Source: Apiosordaria backusii | Taxonomy: Eukaryota > Ascomycota > Sordariomycetes > Sordariales > Lasiosphaeriaceae | Reading direction: 5' to 3' | DNA length: 64,000 bases | Assembly: GCA_030549205.1 (NCBI GenBank) | Contig: JAUKTV010000001.1 | Location: 868,001-932,000, forward strand | Part shown: in pieces, positions 45,076 through 55,787 of the stretch | How the letters are laid out: every line of letters begins with the position of its first letter | How positions within the stretch are numbered: the first letter of the stretch is position 1 | Translations under genes and position numbers: made by a program | Notes under the pieces: generated by a model | What the model was told of the DNA's origin: nothing | Databases searched by the model: none | Seen by the model: only the letters and a program-made list of their open reading frames with translations

Positions 45076-46212
45076 ATGGCACCCCGACTGGCGCCAGCAG
45101 GAGCAGCCAAACTCACCTGGCGGCTACCCCTCCGACCTTCCCTCTCGCCGTCCCCCGCCGCCCTTCGAACCTCCTTCTCAACAACCTCCCCCCAAAATGT
45201 AAAACTCGGCTGGTCCACCCTCCCCTCCCGAGCCAGACCTACCCGCTTCAACCAAGTCACCTCGGGCCTCCCCGCCCCCACCGCCGGCCCAGCCGCCGCC
45301 CTCAAGCGCAGAGCCCAGTCCACCCCCGTCCGCGCCGGCGTGCTGGCCATCAAGAAGGGCATGACCGCCTTCATGGGTCTAACCGGCGCCCGCATCCCCT
45401 GCACCGTCCTCCAGCTCGACCGAGTCCAAACCGTCCTGAACAAAACCCGAAAAGACCACGGGTACTGGGCCGTCCAGGTCGGGTTCGGAGAGCGAGACCC
45501 CAAAAACGTCGGGGCGCCCATGCTGGGGTACTACGAAGCAAAAGGCATCGCCCCAAAAGAGCAACTTGCCGAGTTTAGAGTCAGAGACGAAAAGGGGTTG
45601 CTGCCGGTGGGGGTGCAGCTGATGCCGGATTGGTTTTATATCGGGCAGAGGGTGGACGTCAGGAGTAATTCCCGGGGTATGGGATTTGCGGGCGGTATGA
45701 AGAGGCATGGTTTCAGCGGGCAGGAGGCGTCGCATGGTAATTCCAAGAATCACAGGACGATTGGTTCTGCTGGTCCTTCGCAGGGCAGTGGTAGCAGAGT
45801 GCTGCCTGGGAAGAAGATGCCTGGGCGGATGGGGAACCAGAGGGTTACGGTGCAGAATTTGCCGATTTTGCTGATTGATAATGAGCTGGGGATTGTGGTG
45901 GTGAAGGGGTGCGTGGCGGGCCCGAAGGGGTGCGTGGTGAAGATTCAGGATGCGTGCAAGAAGCCGCCACCGCCGGGGGAGTTTATTGAGAAGACGATGC
46001 AGCTTTTGAAGGAGAGGTTTCCGAATGCGGAGGAGCACTTGCAGCAGGCGAGGGAGAGGCATTTGGAGTTGAAGAAGGCTAGGCAGGAGAAGAGGATAGA
46101 GGAGATTTTGACGGGGGGTTGGGAGCCGACGAAGGAGCAGGCTGAGATGATGGACAGGGCGATTGCGGAGGATGGGCATGAGAGTTTGGGGGAGGAGCAG
46201 GCTACTTTGTAA
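45076..46212 (+). CDS. MRPL9: Mitochondrial large-subunit ribosomal protein uL3m
   Basis: Single exon of 378 residues. N-terminal Arg/Ser/Pro-rich presequence, about 60 residues, with FSTTSPQNVKLGW near a likely processing site. The L3 core is clear: RAGVLAIKKGMTAFMGLTG, VDVRSNSRGMGFAGGMKRH and HGNSKNHRTIGSAGPSQGSG, then VLPGKKMPGRMGNQRVTV. In yeast this protein is called YmL9 (MRPL9), in animals MRPL3; it lies near the peptidyl-transferase centre of the mitoribosome. The C-terminal extension (about 80 residues, rich in Glu/Lys) is a fungal addition. It is convergent with COA1, only 162 bp apart. Confidence 0.95.
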   Translation: MAPRLAPAGAAKLTWRLPLRPSLSPSPAALRTSFSTTSPQNVKLGWSTLPSRARPTRFNQVTSGLPAPTAGPAAALKRRAQSTPVRAGVLAIKKGMTAFMGLTGARIPCTVLQLDRVQTVLNKTRKDHGYWAVQVGFGERDPKNVGAPMLGYYEAKGIAPKEQLAEFRVRDEKGLLPVGVQLMPDWFYIGQRVDVRSNSRGMGFAGGMKRHGFSGQEASHGNSKNHRTIGSAGPSQGSGSRVLPGKKMPGRMGNQRVTVQNLPILLIDNELGIVVVKGCVAGPKGCVVKIQDACKKPPPPGEFIEKTMQLLKERFPNAEEHLQQARERHLELKKARQEKRIEEILTGGWEPTKEQAEMMDRAIAEDGHESLGEEQATL

Positions 46213-46374
46213 ATGACATGAAAAAAAGCCTGGGTTTTTGTTTGGTTGTTTGAATGTATCATATTTACACTAAATTGTACAAGTACTGGGATGTGTAAGA
46301 GTGTTGTGTCTCTTTCCCCGTCTGGTTTATTTGATCATGCCATATATGGCCTCCCTGCAATCCCCTTCTCGAGA

Positions 46375-47088
46375 TCACTTTCTGAACCCCCTCTTCGCAG
46401 CAAAGCTATCCTCCTCATCATCATCCAAGTCAATGCCCAGCTGATCAGCCCCCGTCATGACCTTGAACGGATCCTCTGCCCCGTCCAGCAAGTCAATCTT
46501 CTTGCCGCCGTCCATCTCCAAGCTCCACTCTGTCGTCTCAAACACACCCCTCGGCGACGGCCTAAAAGAGGCAAACCGCATCACACCCTCCCCCTTTGTG
46601 CCCTTTACCCTGAAGGTTATGTCGATCCTGCCCTGGACTTGGTTGAGGGTTCCTGAAATCCAGGGGATCTGCTGCGCAAAGTAGATGTTGTCGCCGAGGT
46701 GCTCGCGGCCGACGTCCGAGGTGCGGAGGGCGTAGAGGGTGGCGCCGACGACGGGGGAGGAGAACTTTTGGTAGTTGAAGATTGCGACCGAGGCGGCGGC
46801 TACGCAGAGGGCGAAGAGGGGGAGAGTTTTCATCCAGCGGGAGGAGGGGAGGGCTGGGGGTGTGTTAGCGCTGGGGAACCAAAGAGTGCTATAAAGGGGG
46901 CACGTACGGGGAAGCTCTCTGTCTGCTCTGCGCTCCATGAGGGGGCCATCGCCGCGCTTGGGGGCTGGTATTAACGTTCGTTTTTGTATTTGTTGTCTGA
47001 GGGGTTGTGTGCGTTGTGATATTTGGGAAGATATCCTTCTGAAGAGGGGCGATTGGGTAACCCCCCTTTGTGTTAACCTTGACAGCAT
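46375..47088 (-). CDS. COA1: Cytochrome oxidase assembly factor Coa1
   Basis: Exons 47088-46908 and 46853-46375 give 219 residues. The ATG at 47088 (MLSRLTQRGVTQSPLFRRIS) starts a basic presequence; an ATG further upstream at 47193 is in frame but adds an atypical N-terminus. One transmembrane helix (LPLFALCVAAASVAIFNY) is followed by the Coa1/Tim21-like domain (YALRTSDVGREHLGDNIYF, ISGTLNQVQGRIDITFRVKG). Coa1 acts in the inner membrane early in complex IV assembly, with Cox1 and Mss51. The 54-nt intron preserves frame even if retained, so protein evidence is needed to prove splicing. The C-terminus is acidic. Confidence 0.85.
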   Translation of the reverse strand: MLSRLTQRGVTQSPLFRRISSQISQRTQPLRQQIQKRTLIPAPKRGDGPLMERRADRELPRTCPLYSTLWFPSANTPPALPSSRWMKTLPLFALCVAAASVAIFNYQKFSSPVVGATLYALRTSDVGREHLGDNIYFAQQIPWISGTLNQVQGRIDITFRVKGTKGEGVMRFASFRPSPRGVFETTEWSLEMDGGKKIDLLDGAEDPFKVMTGADQLGIDLDDDEEDSFAAKRGFRK

Positions 47089-48351
47089 CTTGTGGTTGTG
47101 TTTTGCGACTGATATCCGGAGAGGTTCGATGATTCTAGCTTCGACAGCCCACTTTGGAGAGCTCGTCGGAGAGCTTGGCGGTAGGCTTGGCATTGACGGT
47201 TTGATGCATCTTTATTGCGCTATCCATTTTAGGAGCCGGGGTACCTATTCGCTTCTATCGACTATCGAGTTTCTTTGAACGGCAACCCTCACAGCGCTTT
47301 ATGGTATCTTTGTTATGTTGTCTCCGCAGGCCGACTGCCACCATGGCAGACAATTGAAATGCCCAAGACTATCCATCTCCGACCGGCAAGAGTATCCGAG
47401 ATATGGTAACGTTGAACTGCTACAGCGGCACAGCCAGCGTGATCGGGACAAAACCCCAGAATTACAGTTGGAGCTGGTCGATCATGCTGTGCGCCGTTTC
47501 GAGCTATCTCTGCTCGGAAGCAAAACCGGAGTCTTGACAACTGGGCAATAGAAATGGCTATATCAGTCATATTTAGTAACAATGACATCCTATTGGAGAA
47601 GTCTCCAGCTGCGCCTTTCTCTTCCTACATGATAACATTCCTATGTAAGACTTGTGCTCAGAAGCTTCCCTTTGCTTCATCTGACATATAGGAGTTCGGT
47701 CGACGCGTTACCTCACTTAAACCTCATTCCAGCTTATGTATCTCTTGCAGACCGAGTAGCTATGCCGAATTCCGTACCACGGGCCTCAAGAACATCAGAA
47801 TAGCTCCGGCAGTGCTTAAAGCTTAACACGGACAAAACAAGGATGGGGACACCTCCCCACGTGCTCCCGCCCACCCAGCCGTCCGTCTCTAAGCCACTTA
47901 CATATGCCTTCCGTCATTCCTTACTCAGTCTCACCCACAACACCCCCACAAGGCGAACCATTCCACTCCACGTCTCTTTGTCCAACGGCGCCCGTTATTT
48001 ATAGCGGCGGCAGTGTAAACTGGTTGAGCCCCCTTTTTGACCATCATGGTTGGCGGTGCTGCTGCCGGTGGCTGGCTCCCTCCCTGTCGACAAACGCTCT
48101 TTGTCTACTTCCCTTGTTCCACAGTAGGATCTTCGAGGTCCTCGAGAAGTAATTATAGCGGCCGGGGCGGTGGTGGCATTTACACTGAACTTGCTGATCA
48201 TCTCAAGCGAAGTCGCTCTGATCTTCATCTCGGCAATCTCAACAACAAATACAATCTATCAACCAACGATCTCTCAATAACCCCCACCCCCGACCCCTCC
48301 GACTCGAAAGATTTCCTGCTACCACCACCATCATCATCGTCATCCTCAACC
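47089..48351. other. Divergent intergenic region with long leader
   Basis: About 1.26 kb between COA1 and the next plus-strand gene, holding both promoters. The reading frame of the plus-strand gene is open back to 48046 (an ATG there), but the segment 48046-48351 is low-complexity with a poly-Ser run and reads like a leader. A CACGTG motif lies at about 47860. Confidence 0.4.
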
Positions 48352-49287
48352 ATGCCATTCAACGACTGGCCTCCCAATTTCCACCAGCTAAACAAACCAC
48401 CAGGCAACATGACCAAAGAAAGAGACGAGAACACCACGCCGCCTGCCCCCGGACGAGCCCCGCCAAAGTCCTGGATGAGGTTCATCCTCCCTGTGTACCT
48501 ACTTCTCATAATCGACGGGATCATCTCGTTGGCTCTCGTCTCGTCGACTGTTTCTTTCCTGCACGGCTATGGGAAGGGACCTTTTGAAATCGGCTACCCG
48601 CTCGGGGAGTCGAGTTTTTTGCTGTCGGGGCATCCAAGGGGATTGGTGACGGATCACGGGCATACTGTCAATGCGGCGGCGGGCACGGCGGTGGTGTTGG
48701 TTGGCGGAGTGGGGATAATAGGGTTATGGGGGTTGAGGAGGTTTCATTGCCGGGTGAGTCACCTACCTACCTTACTCTTTTGTGCACAGTTATGATGGTA
48801 CTGACAGATGAAATAGAGGAAGAGAGATTACGCGAATTGCGTCCACTTTTCGTCCAAGTTGCCAATGGTGTTTCAGCTGTGGGCAGTGACTGTGGTCTTG
48901 TCGTGTTTGTTGACGCTGGCGGGGCTGATTTACACTTTTGTCGAGACGGACTTGACGAGAGGGCAGTTTATCGATCCGAATGTGGCGAAGGAGTATGCTT
49001 ATCCGTTGCTGTACCCGGATGATAGGTGGACGCCGGAGAGTTGGTATGAAGCTGTGCTGGCGTTGCCGCTGGTGAATGGGCGGGATGAGGATGTGATTAG
49101 GGAGAAGCTGAAGTTGATGAGGGGGTGGAAGTGGAATACTATTCCGATGTTTTTGCTGGGGTTGACGTTGGCGGGGTTGGTGGTGAGGGAGGTCGTTGTG
49201 TTTGGGGGGTGGGGGTTTAGGGGGCGGCGGACGAGAAGAGGAGAAGAGGCGGGAGGTGTTGGGTTTTGTCGGGATGAGTACGCATAA
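48352..49287 (+). CDS. Unknown four-helix membrane protein A
   Basis: Exons 48352-48753 and 48817-49287 (63-nt intron, GTGAGT donor) give 290 residues. Not recognised. Four hydrophobic segments are visible: FILPVYLLLIIDGIISLALV, AGTAVVLVGGVGIIGLWGL, LWAVTVVLSCLLTLAGLIYT and IPMFLLGLTLAGLVVREVVV. Between helices 3 and 4 is a polar loop of about 70 residues with many Asp, Glu and Pro. The N-terminal 50 residues are Pro/Asn-rich and probably cytosolic. The start is uncertain: a longer form from 48046 adds about 100 residues. The gene directly downstream on the same strand also encodes a small multi-pass membrane protein, but they share no visible similarity. Confidence 0.7.
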
Positions 49288-49853
49288 TGGGGATGTAATT
49301 GAGAGAGATGATTAAAGGCTTGTTGGTTGTTGAGGGCATGGGATGTTGCTGGGATGGTTTGTCATTTTGTAGCGGTGACTCGTACCTCCTTGGTCAGTGT
49401 GTTTGAGGTGTTTCTGTTGAACTTTGCGTAGCCATTCTGTTATTTCTCTACGATAGTCTTGAGATTCTACATTCAAGTTTGATGCCATTCAGCATTACTG
49501 TTCCCTTTGACCAAGCTTGGGGTCATCAAGTGTCAATCAAGTTTCAAAGCTTGCATATACCGATCATATACTGCTTATCGGCATTTCACCTCTTATATGC
49601 TTTAATCCGTTTAGAAGTGGACCCGCCAAGACAACGACCTTTGCGCAGCTGTCAACGGCAGCCATGGAAGCCTCACAGCAACGTCATTTCAAGATTGGGC
49701 ACATTTGGCTGAAACACTGAAAACGGGCAGCTGCTTGAGCATATTATATTCCAACATTGCCTTCTGAACTCGCTTGATATTCTGAGTCTCAGTAAATATC
49801 CAAGACGTCGAGTCTTGGAGAAACATACACCATCAAAGAAGAACGAAAGAAAT
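49288..49853. other. Intergenic between two membrane-protein genes
   Basis: 3' flank of membrane protein A and promoter of membrane protein B, about 565 bp. No other feature. Confidence 0.5.
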
Positions 49854-50567
49854 ATGCCACGAAGAACCCCAACCCCCAACCTCTCACGTCTGAGCTCCCG
49901 CCTAGAAGGGGCATCAACCCGCCTCCGCAAAACCTTCAAATATGACTCCGACAGCAACGACGATGACATCCCAGAAGTAATGGATGAGCAAGGTATTCCC
50001 ACTTTTCCACCTTCCCTTTATTCCCCACCGGTTTACTAACCTTGTATGTAAATAGAACAAGACTCCCTCATCACCACCCTCACCCACCAAAACACCACCT
50101 CCAACGCCCTCACCCTCCGCCTGTTGTACTCCCTCCCCCTCCTCTCCACCCTCCCTTACCTCATCATGTTCATATCCCCTTCCCGCCCCACCACCATCTT
50201 CCCATTACTGGCCCTCTCCTCGTTAGGCTCTACAATGTGCCTGCTGTACTCCCTCCCCACCACCTCCACTGGATTCTCCTTCCTTGACACCCCCCCGCCG
50301 GGAGCAAGTAGGAGAGTAAAACCCCCGACGGCGGTTAAATCACCGCTCGAAGAGTACCTCCCCTGGTTGAACTTGCTACTGGCGATCTTGGTTGGGTTGA
50401 TGGGACTGGTGCAGACAAGGGGGAGTAAAGGGGGCCCGCACCCGGTGTTATTGGGGTGGCTGCCGGGGATTGTTTACGGGGTTTGTGTTGGGACTAAGAA
50501 AATGATGGCGGGTGTGGATGTGGAGGGTGAGTTGGGGGGGTTGAGGTATGGGTATAAGGGTGCTTGA
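49854..50567 (+). CDS. Unknown multi-pass membrane protein B
   Basis: Exons 49854-49992 and 50056-50567 (63-nt intron) give 216 residues. Not recognised. A basic, Ser-rich N-terminus (MPRRTPTPNLSRLSSRLEGA) and an acidic stretch (DSDSNDDDIPEVMDEQ) precede four hydrophobic segments: LRLLYSLPLLSTLPYLIMFI, IFPLLALSSLGSTMCLLYSL, YLPWLNLLLAILVGLMGLV and VLLGWLPGIVYGVCVG. The C-terminus is Gly/Tyr-rich. The short length and paired helices suggest an organelle membrane protein, but no function can be given. It is convergent with nuc-2, 265 bp away. Confidence 0.75.
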
Positions 50568-50832
50568 TGCACACATTCAAACACATAAACACACTACCTA
50601 GAGAATGTGGATAGCTGTATATTATATATACGGCAAAGTTTCTTTCTGTCTACATTGATTTGGTAAATTAGTGAATGATATGATATGAAACAAAGGAAAC
50701 CAAAAGAAAAATCGTAATTACAGCTTTCATCTTTTATAAATATATATCTACAGAGAAAATGTGTGTGCCTGTGTCTGTCTACATCTTTTATATTACGTCG
50801 TCAAGCTTGAGAAACAAAAAGAATGAAAGAAA

Positions 50833-53800
50833 TCAAACATCTATCGACTCGTTAAACTTCAAGATGCCATCCCGTTTCAGCACGCCGTCTACGCCCTTGG
50901 GTAACCTTGGGAAGGGGTCCACACTGAAGATGTCGGCAGAGGGAGGGGTGTTGTTGTTGTTCGAGGCTGTAGTATCGGCAGTCGATTTATCCACCACAAG
51001 AGCCAACCCGTGCGACTTGATCGCGTCCACCAGGGCCGGCACCATATCCTACATCACACTGTCAATATCAATCCAGTCAAGATAAGAAGAAAAGAAAAGG
51101 GAACATACCAACAACCTCTCACAACAAATCAACCCCATCAAGTTGTTGCTCTGCGCCGTCCTCACCGCATCCTTGATGCTGATGCTCCTCGTCGTGTTCC
51201 CGCCCGCGACCTCCCCGGATTTCCCCAAGTCGTTGCACAAAAACACGGGGAAATTCGGCTGCTTCCAGTTGAGAGCGGTGCACATGCTCGAGTTGTACGA
51301 GCTGAACACCACGGACCGGATATTTCTCGGCTGGGCTGACGAGTGCGGCTGGCTGCTTCTTTGGGCGCGGGCGTGATCAAACACCACGGCGAGGATAGCA
51401 TCAACGAAAGCGTTGAGATCCGCCGAGAGACCGTGGCCGGCGCCGGTGAGGGAGAGCATCCTTTCCCTCTCGGCCGGGGTGGGGTAGAGAACCTGGATGT
51501 TGACGTGCATCCCCTTGGGCAGGAGGGAGAGGGCTTCGTGGAGGGTGGTACCGCCGCATGTTGACAGGATTTGGTGGACGGAGGCGATGTTGTCTTGAGG
51601 GAGGGGGACGTTGGATGACGACAAAGAAGGGCCGGTGACGGTGCGGAATTGGGCGAGGGTGAGTCTCGACACGGGGATGTCGATGCCGGCGCAGGAGACG
51701 GTCCATTGGGGCCAGAGGACGGGGACGCCGTCCGAGGTGTGTTGGACGTAGATACGGACAAAGTCTCCTGTGAGAGAGGAGCCGGTGACGAAAGTGCTAC
51801 TACTCATGGCGGTGCTGGTGGTGGTTATGGTGGCGTTCATGGAGGGCGTATCGAACTGGCTGGTGGCTTTCCAGTAGGTTTCGAAATCGGTGATTTCGAG
51901 GGGCTTGCCTTGGAAGGGCTTGATGACTTGGGCGTGGAAGCTGATTTGACCGATGGCGCGGAGCCGGGGGTCGAAAAGGGGTAGACAGCAGCTGCCAGAG
52001 TTGCTGTTCAGCAGGGCCCGGAAGGTGTTGGGCAAGGCAACCGTCTTTGCAATCACCTTGGCGCCATATGCCGGGAAAACATCAAAGTCCAGGGTAAACG
52101 AGTCCAAGTTGTCAATCTGGAACGAAACAAGTCTGGTATCCTCCTGGAAAGGAAGCATGATGTTCTTGGGAATGACGTCCGAGACCTTGGACGAGATGGT
52201 AAGCCGGGCAGCAGGGTACTTGCTGTCATGGAAGAAAACAAGCGGTTGGTCGCCGTCAAAGTTGATTTGGACCACCGTCTTGTTATCCAAGAAGTTGTGT
52301 CCATAGCGGCGTAAGGGGATAATTGGTGGTGGAAGCTCGAGAACTGGAATGGCATCCACGTCCAACGACATGGGCACTGGGGCGCTGCTGCTCGCCATGG
52401 GAGCCAACGGAGCCCCTATCTGTCTTGCCATCGGACTAGATGTCTTACCTTTGCTGAGCGGCGTGAGGAGCTTCATGCACTCCAAATGACCCTCCCATGC
52501 CGCATAGTACATTGCCGGAAGGTCCTTTTCGTCCAGAATGTTGGGGTCCGCGCCCACATTCAGCAAGGCCTGAAGACATGGAACGTTTCCTTCACTTGCC
52601 GCATGGACTAGCGGAGTCCAGCCATACAACTTGTCGATCTGGTCGAGATCTGCGCCATAGTTCTTGAGAAGCAGCAGCAGTTCGGGTGTCTGCCCTGACC
52701 TAGCCACGAGATGCTGAGGATAAAGACCTTCGGCATCAGCCAATATCCGAGCCCCGTGCTTGAGTAACAACTCGGCGATAGCCAGTGATCCGTGTTCGCA
52801 AGCGAGATTCAGAGGAACGTGATCAGTATCAGACACTGGATCAAGCCGAGCTGATCTCTCCAAAAGCCTCCCTACACACTCCAAATTTCCATGAACGATC
52901 GCATGGATAAGCGGCGTAAAGTTGTCGTGGTCGATCAAGTTGATAGTCTGCGGCGCCCCTTTTCACAATGTCAGCACCACACCCTATTTTTCCCCACCCG
53001 TATCTCAAAAACCTACCAGCCAACAAAGCATCCAGCATATCCAACCTCCCATGAATGCTCGCATAATGCAGCGGAACCCTCCCATACACATCCGTCCTGT
53101 CCACCGCCACCCCTTTACTCAGCCCATACTCCAGCACAAACCCATTCCCGTAAATCGCCGCCTGATGCAAACAATTCCGCTCATTGATATCATCCTCACT
53201 CTGGATATCCACCAACCCCGTCTCAAGCAGCACATGCAGCGCCTCCAGCGGGCCCTCATTGATCGCAGCGAGAAAAGTCCTAGTCACCCGCTCCATCATC
53301 GCCAGATTTACTTGCTGCTGCTGCCCCCCACTTCCACTGCTGTTAGGATCCGCCGCAGCCCTCATCCTCCCAAGCAAATCCCGGAGTGATTCCAAATTCC
53401 CAGACAGCACCGTATCAAGCAGCAACGTATCCGCATCCCCCTCATCCGTACCCAACAAATGCTGGCTACTAACAATATGATCCGGCCTCGTCTCTTGAAA
53501 GCTAAGATTCTCCCCATCCGACCACGCTCCCAGCTCCTGTAGCGACGTCGTAGCCTGATCGGACAACTCACTGATTACTGTAGCGTTGAAAAACGGCTGA
53601 ACCTCCACCGCACGTGAGAGATACAGCTCCTTTGTCTTTGACTTGCTCGTCTTGTCCCACTTCTTGAGAATTTTGCTAAAAGCCGTCCCGTTGACCTCGA
53701 CAAACAGCTGGAGCTTGTTCAGGTCGTTGGCGAACTGCTGGAACCCTTCCTGCAAAGTGGTGAACTTGGCGGACCTCCTCGAGATGCCGTGGCGGGACTG

Positions 53801-54276
53801 CAAGACTTTTTTCTTGTCCAACAGAGTCTTGAGCCGGACTTTGAGCTCGGCTTCTTTTTGGAGGTAGAAGGCGTTGACTTTTTCTAGTTCTCGTTCCTAT
53901 TCGGGGGTTGGTCAGTCATGAGCGGATAAAACTAAATATATCTTACTCACAAGTTGGAAGAAAAAGGTGGCTTTATTCGCCTGAAGGGCCGCTTGTGAGT
54001 CGAGGTGCTCTAGCCCGCCGCTGATGCTGCCTGAGGTGGCATAGAATCCTCCTTGGACGCCCTGCTGGGTTGTTCCATTTTGGGATTGAAGTACTGGTGT
54101 TGCTGATAGTTTCTTGATGAGCTTTTATGTTGATTTCAGGTCAGTCTTGTCCATGTAATTTTCACATTTTAGTGGTGAGGGTGAGGTACCTTCTTAAGGG
54201 CCTTGTAATTTGTGAAACTAGCGGCATACTCGGGCACTTCGAGTTGCCGTTTTTGAATATGTTTGCCGAATTTCAT
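50833..54276 (-). CDS. nuc-2: Phosphate-sensing CDK inhibitor NUC-2/PHO81
   Basis: Exons 54276-54190, 54121-53951, 53896-53017, 52958-51109 and 51048-50833 encode 1067 residues. PHO81-type proteins inhibit the Pho80-Pho85 (PREG-PGOV) kinase when phosphate is low, freeing the transcription factor NUC-1/Pho4. Domain order is complete: SPX at about residues 1-190 (MKFGKHIQKRQLEVPEYAAS, FVEVNGTAFSKILKKWDK, which carries the Lys cluster that binds inositol polyphosphate); six or so ankyrin repeats at about 390-620 (NERNCLHQAAIYGNGFVLEY, YGRVPLHYASIHGRLDM, NFTPLIHAIVHGN, DHVPLNLACEHGSLAIAELL); and a C-terminal GDPD-like region. Exon 4 must begin at 52958 to give GAPQTINLIDHDNF; the more consensus CAG 11 nt further in is out of frame. 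The promoter carries CACGTG. Confidence 0.95.
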
Positions 54277-55787
54277 CTTGTCGTTGCAGCTGAGGCTTCA
54301 GAAGCCGCCTTTGTGAGTGTAGGTGCGTGTGAGCCCAATGAGCAAAACCAAAGAGCCTCAGATATCGGGAAATTTTCGAAGAAGGGGTGTCTTGTCTCTT
54401 TGCATGCCCGGGCTTGGGCCTGACACTATTGAATTTCCGAACAGCCGCACGTGGTCAAGAAGTGAGGGAGGTGTCGTGTGCTATCTAGCAAATACAGGGT
54501 AAGGTCTGGTGGGACAAGGAGACTGGGATGTTGTTTTCGATAGCAAGTGCGCAAGCGTTGGGCTGGGTTGTAACAACGGAGGAATGTACTGCTGGATATA
54601 AAAACACACAAGACCCTGACTCCCCCTCGGTTTTGTGCACAGTCTATCGTCTCTCTGTATATAAAAATACCGGTTTCTGGTTTTTTGTCAGGTGTGACAA
54701 GTGCAAATGAATTGCCAAGTTTGGGTTCCAGGCCAGCAGCTGGTTCTCTGGTTAGGTGAGGTGACTGGTGGAAAGGCAGAGGCAGACGGGCGGGCCGTCA
54801 ATCGGTTATTAGGGGTGCCGGATCTCGGTCACAGGGGTTTCGGGGGCGCTGAAATCGGGACGCCAAGACCGCTTAGTAGGCCTATTCAAGCACCGGCAGA
54901 TCGGGTATCGTATCTTAAAGAACGACGCTTGAGCAGGAGGAAATTGAGAACAGGCGGGACATTCCGTATCATAACTGGTAGGTTCCTTCATCAAGGGTCT
55001 TGGTCATGTCTTGTATTGGCTTGGGTCGTCCAACCGTGACATACTAAAAACTGTCTCCCACGAGTCAGGGCTGATGACATACATTTACTACCTAACTATA
55101 CTACCTACAGAGAGAGCTGCAAAGGTGAGCTGTCATGGTGCTATCGGAAGAGGAACTGGCGACGAAGGAGAGGAGCTCAGATACTAGTAGCTACGGGATT
55201 CCTAAACTAGTCTTCCACTTGCCTTGCTCCGAAGAGCTGGGATACGAATGAGGTACTCTTGCAACACATGATCTCCCAGGCCGACGAAAAAGAAAATTCT
55301 CGGGTGCGTGGTCACGTCGAGGTAACCACGTCGCTGCCCCCCGAAGTTCCCATCGTTCAACGATGTCGAACAGGAACCAATGAGAAGCTGGGATGCTGCC
55401 ATGTGCTTGCATCCATTTGTTGTTGCAAGGCTGATGCAACAAAAAAGGTAAGGAAAGCTCGCGTGGAACAGCTCCAGTCAAGTGCGGGGCACCTGCAGAT
55501 GAGGGGCATGTCAAAGGAGGGGCAATGCTTGCTGGCCTGTATCGAATTACCGTACTGATATACCCTTAATACGAAGCCTGGAGGACAACATTTGAGGGAC
55601 CTGAGAGCAAAATGCTGACATGATGAGCTGTGAGGGAGAGACCTAGAATTCCAGAATCATATCAAGATTGCAATGTCCTGAAACCCAGCCGACACCTGAT
55701 GTGCTGTTCCAAAACATGCAACCGGCAACAGGTCAAAACTAATAAGCCAAAAAAACATCCATTTCATCCCCTGTATTGCCCCTGCCC
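54277..55787. promoter_or_regulatory. nuc-2 promoter and CUE5 3' flank
   Basis: About 1.5 kb containing the nuc-2 promoter (minus) and the 3' flank of the CUE5-like gene. Besides the CACGTG site below, I see no gene; the open frames are short and lack motifs. Confidence 0.45.
54448..54453. promoter_or_regulatory. CACGTG E-box upstream of nuc-2
   Basis: Palindromic CACGTG 172 bp upstream of the nuc-2 start codon. This is the core site bound by NUC-1 in Neurospora and Pho4 in yeast, and yeast PHO81 is itself a Pho4 target. A feedback loop is inferred from position only. Confidence 0.5.

Noticed and set aside
48046..48351. Longer N-terminus of membrane protein A
   Set aside because: Low-complexity, poly-Ser, leader-like sequence; kept as an alternative only.
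52947..52949. CGCAG as the nuc-2 exon 4 acceptor
   Set aside because: It has better consensus but shifts the frame; the acceptor ending at 52959 restores the ankyrin repeat.
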